Source of the DNA: Anaeramoeba flamelloides | Taxonomy: Eukaryota > Metamonada > Anaeramoebidae | Direction: 5' to 3' | Length of the DNA: 64,000 bases | NCBI GenBank assembly: GCA_027625915.1 | Contig: JANTQA010000073.1 | Coordinates: 1-64,000 of the forward strand | Shown: positions 1-9,147 of the stretch, piece after piece | Layout of the letters: each line of letters begins with the position of its first letter | Position numbering within the stretch: the first letter of the stretch is position 1 | Position numbers and translations under genes: made by a program | The notes under the pieces: model-generated | The model's input: the letters and a program-made list of their open reading frames with translations, nothing else | Database searches by the model: none | Told to the model about the DNA's origin: nothing

Positions 1-144
1 AAAATCTCAAATTAAGGCACAAAATTCAAATTCTAGTAAAATAAATTGTAAAAAAAACAATTTCCAAAAAATGTGCCTTAATTTGAGATTTTTTTGTGCC
101 TTAAATTTCGTTGAAAGTTTGTGCCTTAAAAGTGAAACTGACTG
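1..144. mobile_element. Palindromic TA-flanked MITE, copy 1 (cut by window edge)
   Basis: This is the right-hand 144 bases of a ~197 bp hairpin element. It ends CTGACTG followed by the target TA at 145-146. Compared with the copy at 8018-8214, whose loop is nearly identical, about 53 bases lie outside the window. It abuts conserved LSU rRNA sequence on its right. Confidence 0.9.
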
Positions 145-146
145 TA

Positions 147-908
147 AAGAATGTGAAAGCAAGGCCTAGCGATCCTTTAAATATTCTGGATATGCGATGA
201 AGTTAGAGGTGTCAGAAAAGTTACCTGAGGGATAACTGGCTTTGGGCGGTCGAGCGTTCATAGCAACTCCGCCGTTTGATTCTTCGATGTCGGCTCTTCC
301 TATCCTATACTTGCACAAGGGTTAGATTGTTCACCTATCAAAAGGGAACGCGAGTTGGGTTTAGAATGTCGTGAGACAGGTTGGTTTTAAACTATTGTCT
401 ATGTTTCTTCACCACATGTGAGAAAACAAGGGACTGCCATTAAAGTAGTGTCTATCAGTACGAGAGGAACCTGCACACGAGATAATTGCCATTATCAACT
501 AATTGAGTAGTTAGTGTTGAGAAGGTAACATCTCTATTCGATAATGACTGAAAGCCTCTCAAGTCAGAAGCGAGTCTTGATTTTATGGTGGTTTTTTAAA
601 AAAATTAAGTATACCTCTTTTGGTATACAGTCAGTTTCACTTTTAAGGCACAAACTTTCAACGAAATTTAAGGCACAAAAAAATCTCAAATTAAAGCACA
701 AAATTCAAATTCTAGTAAAAATAAATTGTAAAAAAAAAAAATTGCAAATTTTGTGCCTTAATTTGAGATTTTTGTTGTGCCTTAAATTTCGTAGAAAGTT
801 TGTGCCTTAAAAGTGAAACTGACTGTAGTAATGTGTTGGAGCATTGATATTATTACAACTAAAGGCAAAACTATACGAGTTTGAGAATGGTGAGGGTCTG
901 TAATCTTT
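147..908 (+). rRNA. Large-subunit (28S-type) rRNA, 3' part, interrupted by MITEs
   Basis: The stretch 147-627 matches the most conserved part of eukaryotic LSU rRNA (domains V-VI). Landmarks are GGCCTAGCGATCC near 170, GGGATAACTGGCTT near 230, GATGTCGGCTCTTCC near 287, GTCGTGAGACAGGTTGG near 369 and the sarcin-ricin loop core AGTACGAGAGGAACC near 458. The reading then breaks into a palindromic MITE (628-825) and resumes to about 908, where a stretch resembles the end of yeast 25S rRNA. A second MITE ends at 144, directly before the conserved GTGAAAGC block, so it also sits inside the gene. The rest of the gene lies left of the window. The peptidyl-transferase and sarcin-ricin cores look intact, so either this copy was disabled recently or the inserts are tolerated. 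The exact 3' end is not defined. Confidence 0.9.
628..825. mobile_element. Palindromic MITE, copy 2, inside LSU rRNA
   Basis: A 198 bp near-perfect hairpin starting CAGTCAGTTTCACTTTTAAG and ending with its reverse complement, flanked by TA (626-627 and 826-827). Each arm carries three spaced repeats of a GGCACAAA/AGCACAAA motif; the loop is A/T. It encodes no protein. TA flanks and CAGT termini are the hallmark of Tc1/mariner-type transposition. It splits the 3' end of the rRNA gene. Confidence 0.95.
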
Positions 909-1086
909 ATTTATTAGTGAGTGATTTTTATTATCACGAGCATATGAGGATACCTTTAATGTTAGCCTTTTTCCATTTTTTTTCCTTAATTTGAGAAGGG
1001 GTGAGATATATGCCCGGATGTTTTTAAAAAAAATACAATAGTATAAATAAGAATAAGATAAAATGAAAATAGAGTATTAATAGGTA

Positions 1087-1257
1087 CAGTCAGTTTCACT
1101 TTTAAGACACAAACTTTCAACGAAATTTAAGGCACAAAAAAAATCTCAAATTAAAGCACAAAATTCAGACTCTAGTAAAATAAATTGTAAAAATTAAAAT
1201 TCCAAATTTTGTGCCTTAATTTGAGATTATTTTGTGCCTTAAAAGTGAAACTGACTG
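1087..1257. mobile_element. Palindromic MITE, copy 3 (171 bp, one arm shortened)
   Basis: Same termini and TA flanks (1085-1086, 1258-1259) as copy 2. The right arm lacks one of the three GCACAAA-type subrepeats: the segment containing the TTTCGTTGAAAG block is missing, making this copy about 26 bp shorter than its relatives. Confidence 0.93.
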
Positions 1258-1301
1258 TATAGAAAAAAGTGAATTTTTTATAAGTTTAATAAAAAATAAT
1301 A

Positions 1302-1498
1302 CAGTCAGTTTCACTTTTAAGGCACAAACTTTCAACGAAATTTAAGGCACAAAAAAATTCCAAATTAAGGCACAATTTTTGGGGATATTTTTTTTCTCAA
1401 TTTATTTTCCTAGAATCCGAATTTTTGTGCCTTAATTTGGAATTTTTTTGTGCCTTAAATTTCGTTGAAAGTTTGTGCCTTAAAAGTGAAACTGACTG
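1302..1498. mobile_element. Palindromic MITE, copy 4 (second loop type)
   Basis: 197 bp hairpin with TA flanks (1300-1301, 1499-1500). The arms match the others but the loop differs: it has ATTCCAAATTAAGG arms and a CCTAGAATCCGAA centre, as in the copy at 4731-4926, so at least two loop subfamilies exist. Confidence 0.93.
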
Positions 1499-1722
1499 TA
1501 ATAACTTTATATATGAAAATTTTCAATATATATATATATATATTTGAAGATTAAATTGTTTTTTTTATTTTTATATAAGAGTTTATTAATGAGTTTTTAT
1601 TATATTAAAGAATACTATAACTTTAATTTGAATATTTTTTTTTCAATTTTTTTCAAATTGAAACAAATACTCACTTTGATATAAAAAAAAAAAAAAAAAA
1701 AAGAGTTTTATGATTCAATAAG

Positions 1723-1748
1723 GGTAGGTAGGTAGGTATGTAGGTAGG
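1723..1748. repeat. GGTA-type simple repeat
   Basis: About six slightly imperfect GGTA/GTAG units after a 20-base A run. The rest of 1499-2092 is AT-rich spacer in which I see no gene. Confidence 0.8.
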
Positions 1749-2092
1749 AAATGTAGTTTTATGGTTAGGTACGTAAAGAAAGTTCAGATTGAATTTCTCT
1801 AACTTTATAATTATATAACCTAATATTATATATTTATATATTTTCAAACATTTTTCAACCTACTATTTGATTCTTTTCACTCAAGATATGAATTCACTAT
1901 TAAGTAATGTCTTTCAGATATTTTGACCAAATTAGGTACGTAAAGAAAGTTCTGATTGAATTTCTCTAATTAGTAAATTCTTATCATATCAGAACTTTTT
2001 GAACTATAATCTACTTTAACATTCTAACTTTTCAATTTTTCACACTTTTTGAGTTTCTTTTGTTTTCTTTTTTTTTTTAATTTCAATCTATA

Positions 2093-2289
2093 CAGTCAGT
2101 TTCACTTTTAAGGCACAAACTTTCAACGAAATTTAAGGCACAAAAAAAATCTCAAATTAAAGAACAAAATCCAAATTCTAGTAAAATAAATTGTAAAAAA
2201 AAAAAATACCAAATTTTGTGCCTTAATTTGAGATTTTTTTGTGCCTTAAATTTCGTTGAAAGTTTGTGCCTTAGAAGTGAAACTGACTG
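2093..2289. mobile_element. Palindromic MITE, copy 5
   Basis: 197 bp hairpin with the family termini and TA flanks (2091-2092, 2290-2291). Short reading frames over it are translations of the repeat, not genes. The following 2290-3250 is AT-rich spacer with nothing recognisable. Confidence 0.94.
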
Positions 2290-3250
2290 TATATGAAAAA
2301 ATTTGAAAATTGCATCCATAAGATTTTGGATAAGAAAAATCAATGTTTTATTCCTTTTAAATAAACAATCATCTTTTATAATATCAAATTCAAGTAATAT
2401 TTTAAATTTTTAAAAACAACTTTTTTTGATTTTATCTTGAAAAAATCTCTTAAATGATTTGTCTATTTTTATATATGTCGCCATAACCAATATTAGTAAT
2501 TTTTTTATTATTTATTTTATCAAAAGAAATTTATTATAATCATTCAAATTGATATTAATCGTGGTATTTGATAATCAATAAAACATAAAAGATATGTCAT
2601 TGTTCATTGGTACCTTAGTTAAAATGATAATATAATTTCCTTTTTAATTTTGTTTTACAATAAAAAAAAATTGTAGTCAATTTAATAATAACTAATAAAT
2701 ATCAATTTCTCATGATTTTCAATATAAATTTATCAAATAGATTATATTTTTATTGTTAATTATTGGATTTAGATGTGAATTTTTCTTCTTGAAAAATTAA
2801 TCAAAATTTTTCTTAATAAAAACCTAAAATTAGTAATTATTTTATTCACAGTACTAATAAAAATAAATAAAATTTAAAATTCCAAGGGTTGCCTTATAAA
2901 TAACAAATTTCATTATAAAAAAAAAACCTTTTCGCGAATTTCAGGTATTTTATTGTCAAGAAGAAAAATCATTTCCCCAATTTGTAAAATAACTAATTAT
3001 TTTCATATTTTTACTAATTATGTTATAACAAGAGTGTATTTATGTAGGATTCTTTTTCTAGTTTATCTAAAACTAATAAAATAATGAAAATCATGACATT
3101 AAAGTCTAAAAAAAATTAAAAAAAATGTTTGTAATAACTATTTCAATTTTCTTTGACATTGGAGCCTAAAATTAGTACTTTTAATTGTATAATTATAATG
3201 AAATGATTCTATTTTTGAAAGTTTAATCGGTTACTATACGAGTTTAAATA

Positions 3251-3447
3251 CAGTCAGTTTCACTTTTAAGGCACAAACTTTCTACGAAATTTAAGGCACA
3301 AATAAAATCTCAAATTAAGGCACAAAATTCAAATTCTAGTAAAAATAAATTGTAAAAAATGAAATTCCAAATTTTGTGCCTTAATTTGAGATTTTTCTGT
3401 GCCTTAAATTTCGTTGAAAGTTTGTGCCTTAAAAGTGAAACTGACTG
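3251..3447. mobile_element. Palindromic MITE, copy 6
   Basis: 197 bp hairpin, TA flanks at 3249-3250 and 3448-3449, same arms and subrepeats as the other copies. The stretch 3450-3690 is AT-rich spacer before the piggyBac relic. Confidence 0.94.
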
Positions 3448-3795
3448 TAGTTTTAAACAAAATAATTCAATTTTTTTAATAAATTCATGATCAATAGTTT
3501 TTTTTATTTAAAAAAAAAATTTATTTTTTTGATCAATTAATTTTTTTTTTGATTGATCAAATCAAAATTTTTAAAATGTAAAATATTTTGCTACTGTATT
3601 TTTTTGGCCATTTTATAAGAATAAAAAGTTGGTAAAATTTTATGATTTTTCTGCAAATGAAGTTACATTCATTTTTTTTACACAACTCTTATGACTAATT
3701 TACAAATTTTATCAACAATTGCAGTTAATCAACTTTCAAATTATACAAGAAAAAGGAAAAAATTAATGTATCCAAAAAAACACTCTAAAAAATTA

Positions 3796-3992
3796 CAGTC
3801 AGTTTCACTTTTAAGGCACAAACTAGCAACGAAATTTAAGGCACAAAAAAATTTCAAATTAAAGCACAAAATTTAGAAATTTTTTATTTAACAATTTATT
3901 TTACTAGAATCTGCATTTTGTGCCTTAATTTGAGATTTTTATTGTGCCTTAAATTTCGTTGAAAGTTTGTGCCTTAAAAGTGGAACTGACTG
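3796..3992. mobile_element. Palindromic MITE, copy 7, inside piggyBac gene
   Basis: 197 bp hairpin with TA flanks (3794-3795, 3993-3994). Basic, lysine-rich piggyBac N-terminal coding sequence lies on both sides, so the insertion postdates the piggyBac. Confidence 0.94.
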
Positions 3993-4730
3993 TAAAAAGA
4001 AAAAGAAAAAAAATCATATTTAAAAATAAAAGAAAAAAGTTTAATTTATGGAATCAAAACAATTCTAATTTCCACATATTACCTGAAAATATTCTTAAAA
4101 AGTTAAATAAAGAGGGTTGGAAAGACACTACAGAACAAAATAAAATTAATTCTAAAAAAACATATTTTTTGGTAAAAACAAAACTTATTACTGAAAAACT
4201 TAATTCAGTAAAGGACTGTTTCTTATCATTATTTAATAAACAGTTAATTGATGAATTATTAAATATTTTGAATACACAATTGAAAATTATTGAAAAAAAT
4301 CAAAAAAAAACAGAAAATATAAAATAAATTACAAACCATTTAGAAAACAAGAATTATTAAATTTTATTTCGATATTTATTGAGATGCAATTATGTCCCCA
4401 ACCCAATTTAAGGTGCTATTGGGAAAAAAATACTTTATTGTTTGGAAATCAATTTATTCAAAAAAAATTAGCTCGAGATAGATTTTTACAACTTCATAAT
4501 TGTTGGAGATTTTCAAAGAAAAAATCTTTTAAATCTATATTAAAACAAATGGAAAAAATTTTTCAAAATTCATTGGATCCTGGTTCAAAAAACGTTGTAG
4601 ATGAAATGATGGTAAAATTCCGTGGTAGATGTAAATATAACGTTACTATACCAAAAAAAACCATACCAAAAGGTTTAAAATTAAATTCAATTACAGATGA
4701 AAGTTCTTATATATATATGGAATTGAATTA

Positions 4731-4926
4731 CAGTCAGTTTCACTTTTAAGGCACAAACTTTCTACGAAATTTAAGGCACAAAAAAATTCCAAATTAAGGC
4801 ACAATTTTTGGAAATTTTTTTTTCACACTTTATTTTCCTAGAATCTGAATTTTTGTGCCTTAATTTGGAATTTTTTTGTGCCTTAAATTTCGTAGAAAGT
4901 TTGTGCCTTAAAAGTGAAACTGACTG
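4731..4926. mobile_element. Palindromic MITE, copy 8, inside piggyBac gene
   Basis: 196 bp hairpin, second loop type (like 1302-1498), TA flanks (4729-4730, 4927-4928). It lies between the first and second catalytic blocks of the piggyBac transposase. Confidence 0.94.
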
Positions 4927-6340
4927 TATTTAAAAAAAGGAAAAAAACTAATCAAGAAATAATCATTAAATTAGTTAAAAAATTACCATTAGATAAACAC
5001 CCACCATATTATTTTCATATTTATACAGATTCATATTTAGGTTCATTAAAAACTTCTTTAGAATTAGTTAAATTAAAGATTAGAACTACATCTTTAACTC
5101 AAAAAAAACAGACCCTCTTTTTTATTTGGTAATGGATTACAAACTAAATTACAATTAAACCAATGGAGAACCTTTTCAAAAAAATTTTATAATAAAATGG
5201 TTAATGTAACATGTTATAGAGATGAAAAGAAAATTGGTTCATCTTATGTAAATCTAATAACAGATTCAGAAGATGACCATCCACATGAATTTTTACCAAA
5301 AAAAAAATACAATTACAATTAATGAGAAAACAAGTAAAAAAAAAAAGAAAATACAAAATAAAATAAAAATAAAACCATGATGTGTTGTAGATTATATTAA
5401 TAATATGAACTATATAGATAGAGCCGACCAAAATATAAATTCTTATAGTTTTAATCATAAACACAAATCTTGGAAAAGATGTTTATTATATCATTACTTT
5501 AATATTTTGATTCATAACACACAAATAATTTATAATTCAGATAAAAATTCAAATAAAAAACTGACAAAATTGAAATTTTTAACAATTTTAACTACTCAAA
5601 TTCCATCTGTTAAAACTCCACAGTTTGATAAAAAAACTAAATTAGTTGGAAAATATAAAAGAAAAAATTGTTATTTTTGTCAAAGATTTTTAGAAAAAAA
5701 ATCCAGTACAACAAAATTCTGTATGAATTGTAATTTATCATTTCATAAGAAATGTTTTTATCGGGTACATATTTTTATATAAATTTTAATTTTAATTACA
5801 AAAATTTTAGCTTTTATTTATTATTTCTTCAATAAATAATAAAACTTTCTTTTTTTTTCATATTTTATTGTTAATATTGAATTATTTAAAATTATTGAAT
5901 TTAAAAATTTTATTAATTCGAATTCTATCAATTTTTTTGTATTTAAAAATTTACTACCTTTCAGGCCGTGGCGGCATATATATATATATATATATTGGAA
6001 TAGTATTTTTTATCAAATTTTGGAGAAATTTAACCTATTGTATATGTTTTATTCTATTTAACTAAACTCAACTATAAAACTAATCAACACTTGAAAAAAA
6101 AAATTTCTAATCTAAAGAAACAAATTATACAATTTGAGAAAAAGAAATGTAAGCAAAATAGAAAATACATAAAATGATAAAAATATTTTTATACACAATG
6201 TAAACTGTGTACATATTTAGTTACTTAATAGAATTATTTTATATTTATAAATTCCTGTTGTTTTACCACATCAAACCATTTCCAAATTTGTTGATATACC
6301 ATGTATTTAAAAAATTTTATAATACAAAAATAATATAATA

Positions 6341-6538
6341 CAGTCAGTTTCACTTTTAAGGCACAAACTTACAACGAAATTTAAGACACAAAAAAAATCT
6401 CAAATTAAGGCACAAAATTCAAATTCTAGTAAAAATAAATTGTAAAAAAAAAAATTGCAAATTTTGTGCCTTAATTTGAGATTTTTGTTGTGCCTTAAAT
6501 TTCGTTGAAAGTTTGTGCCTTAAAAGTGAAACTGACTG
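6341..6538. mobile_element. Palindromic MITE, copy 9
   Basis: 198 bp hairpin with TA flanks (6339-6340, 6539-6540). The stretch 5783-6340 before it is AT-rich, with a short (TA)n near 5977-5996, and shows no gene. Confidence 0.94.
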
Positions 6539-6589
6539 TAATCACAAAATTTTAAAAAAAGACGATAAAAAAAATAATAAAGGAGCCAA

Positions 6590-7340
6590 AAATTGAAAAA
6601 ATCATACTAAAAAGGATTCTATAAACCCCAATTCAAAAATTTTAACACACCAAAATTCGATTTTTGAATAAAAAAAAACTTATTTGCCAATTCAAGAAGA
6701 TTTACCAAATTAGAGCCATTCACTAATCGAAATGTTAATGCTTTTTTATAAATTACAATACTCATAAAATATTAAATAAATAATTATCAATACTAAATAA
6801 TCATTAGTGTGTTAAAAATTTTGGATAAAGCAAAAGAAAAAAACTGATTAACAAATTTGTATAAATTCTACAGTCAGTTTCACTTTTAAGACACAAACTT
6901 TGAACGGAATTTAAGGAACCAAAAAATCTCAAATTAAGGCACAAAATTTTGAATTTTTTTTTTTACAATTTATTTTTACTAGAATTTGAATTTTGTGCTT
7001 TAATTTGAGATTTTTTTTGTGCCTTAAATTTCATTGTAAGTTTGTGCCTTAAAAGTGAAACTGACTGTATTACAAATTATTGATAACCAAAGGTTAGATA
7101 CTAGTAACTAATTTTGTTTGAGTTCTTCTACTGGGAACAACCCAACTTTAGCCTTATATTAATTGTAGAAAAAAATTTTGATACAACCAAACAAGTTACG
7201 TAATTCAAAAAATAAAATGAAAAAAAAACTAAAAGATGATAAAATGATTTTCATATTTTTCTAAAATTCAAAATTATCTCCAATTTCAATGAAATTGTAT
7301 TATTGTGATTATTTGTAACGTTTTATATGTGTGGAAAATT
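6590..7340. repeat. Old dispersed repeat, paralogous to 46530-47110
   Basis: The sequence around a newer MITE (6871-7067) aligns by eye, with many differences, to 46530-47110. Shared blocks include CCAATTCAAAAATTT, CCATTCACTAAT, ATGATTTTCATATTT and TTGTATTATTGTG-type stretches in the same order. The 46.5 kb copy lacks the MITE and so acts as an unoccupied paralog. No coding function recognised. Confidence 0.6.
6871..7067. mobile_element. Palindromic MITE, copy 10
   Basis: 197 bp hairpin, slightly more diverged than its neighbours, with TA flanks (6869-6870, 7068-7069). It is inserted in an older dispersed repeat whose paralog near 46.8 kb lacks it. Confidence 0.93.
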
Positions 7341-7914
7341 CTGATTTTTATTTTACAAAAATATGAACAAATAAATAAATTTAAAATCTGTACCAAAAGT
7401 TTTAACTTTAAAAAAACGATAGAAACATAAATTCTAATTAAAGACCTGGGAATTTATATAATATCTGCTTTGAATTCAAAATAATTTTGTGATTAAATTA
7501 AATTGTTGTATTGCTCTTTTTTAAATGATTTGTGATTTTTATTGTTTATTTTTTGAATTTAGTTTATCTAATTTTTTTTTGTAAAAACTTTAAAAATAAA
7601 TTATATTATGTTCTATCCAAGTTAACCCTAAAAGAAAATTTTCACTACATCCAAAAATATTATGAAAATTTAGATACGGTAACACATTTAAGCAATCTAA
7701 ATTATCATTTTAATAAGGATCATATTCAAAACACGATCTTAATATTTTTGAATCGGGGATTGTCAATATAAAAGTTAAAATATCAAACCAACAACAAAAA
7801 CTTCCAAGATATTCTATTTCTTAAGATTTACCGTATAAAATCAAAGGATAATAAATCATCATTAATTTTTCAAAGATTCTTCTAAACAAAACCTCAAACT
7901 AAAAAAACAAGTTC

Positions 7915-8467
7915 AAATATGGAATGTTGTAAAAAATAGAGTTTTTACAATTTTAGCAATAAACAAAAAGTTTCATGTATTTGTCCTTATTGTAATAATA
8001 ATAAAGGAAACACCCTACAGTCAGTTCCACTTTTAAGGCACAAACTTACAACGAAATTTAAGGCACAAAAAAAATCTCAAATTAAAGCACAAAATTCAAA
8101 TTCTAGTAAAATAAATTGTAAAAAAAACAATTTCCAAAAAATGTGCCTTAATTTGAGATTTTTTTGTACCTTAAATTTCGTTGTAAGTTTGTGCCTTAAA
8201 AGTGAAACTGACTGTATTTGATTTTTGAGCTTGAATGGATTTTCAATATAAAATCATTTGGTAAACATCAATAGTTTGTTTCAAAAATGATTTTTTTTTA
8301 AAACCGAGAGTTTTTTGTTCACCAAACGTTTTTTGATTCAATTGTCATTAGTTTATTAATATAATCAAAAATTATATTTACTATTTCCAAAATTTGGATA
8401 AATGCATGAAACTCTTTTTTTATCACAAAAATTGTAAAAACTCTATTTTTTACAACATTCCATATTT
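7915..8467. repeat. Inverted-repeat element split by a MITE
   Basis: The left arm near 7915-7985 (GGAATGTTGTAAAAAATAGA onward) and the right arm near 8395-8467 are reverse complements over about 70 bases with few differences. The interior contains the MITE at 8018-8214; without it this would be a ~355 bp non-autonomous hairpin element. The 7341-7914 stretch to its left holds no supportable gene. Confidence 0.75.
8018..8214. mobile_element. Palindromic MITE, copy 11
   Basis: 197 bp hairpin with TA flanks (8016-8017, 8215-8216), nested inside the inverted-repeat element 7915-8467. Its loop is almost identical to copy 1 at the window start, indicating recent common origin. Confidence 0.94.
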
Positions 8468-8624
8468 ACAAAAGTCTAATAACTAATTGTTTTGAAAACA
8501 CTTTTTTCATATCTTCGAAAAAAAAAATAAAATAAAAAAAGTATACTAATAAATAAAAACCCTTTATATTATTGTATTTTATTACATACACCTCACCTCT
8601 TCAAAATGAAAGGGAAGTTGTATA

Positions 8625-8730
8625 CAGTCAGTTTCACTTTTAAAACACAAACTTTAATTGAAAATAAAGCACAAATTGTCTCAAATTAAAGCACAAACAT
8701 AAAGTCTCAAAATAAAGCACATTTTTTTTT
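8625..8730. repeat. Left terminal inverted repeat of the 6.4 kb element
   Basis: Starts CAGTCAGTTTCACTTTTAA, then holds three spaced AAAGCACAAA-type subrepeats linked by TCTCAAA blocks. It mirrors the right end (about 14955-15060). The subrepeats are candidate transposase-binding sites; that role is inferred from multi-repeat TIRs in other Tc1-like elements. Confidence 0.8.
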
Positions 8731-9147
8731 TTTTGAATATTTTTTTCATTTTTTTCAATTTTTTTAAAGAGAATCCAGTCAACTATGCACTCCTCTCTGA
8801 AAAAACAAAAAAAAAACGAAATTTTCAAAATAGTCAAAAAAAAAAACTACTTTGAAAAAATCTTAAAACAAAAAAGAAAAGATAACTTACCAACTTAGTA
8901 TACTCTTATAAAACTAAAATTTATTCGACATCAACTAATTGTAAATTAAAAAGTCTTTAACTCTTAATGAATAAAGTGAAAATATCACTTTATAAAATTA
9001 ATAAGTATTAAGTCAAATACTTATCAAACAAAAAAAAATCAAAATAAAAACAAAAAATGTTCTAAAAGATTTTATTTTTGACTGATACATATGTGTAGAT
9101 GTTTTCATACACATACATGTATACATACGTCCGTACATATATATCAG

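Larger units (their letters stand above)
3691..5780 (+). pseudogene. piggyBac-type transposase, broken and MITE-interrupted
   Basis: Conceptual translation in several frames gives piggyBac (DDE_Tnp_1_7) blocks in family order. The N-terminal basic part is followed by an ARDRFLQLHN block near 4470, the first catalytic-Asp block VVDEMMVKFRGR near 4600, the second-Asp block TDSYLGS near 5020, the third-Asp block NYIDRADQN near 5410, and a C-terminal cysteine-rich domain (CYFCQ, CMNCN, HKKC) near 5670-5755, as in known piggyBac proteins. Two 196-197 bp MITEs (3796-3992, 4731-4926) split the coding sequence, and at least three frame changes or stops occur besides (for example near 4327, 5130 and 5320). 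It is not functional as it stands. I could not identify the TTAA-flanked terminal repeats, so the element's outer limits are unknown. Confidence 0.85.

Noticed and set aside
544-810. 88-codon open frame across rRNA and a MITE
   Set aside because: It is a translation of rRNA plus repeat. The same residues (SVSLLRHKLSTKFKAQKN) recur at every MITE of this orientation.
2152-2343. 63-codon minus-strand frame
   Set aside because: Reads through a MITE arm; no independent coding evidence.
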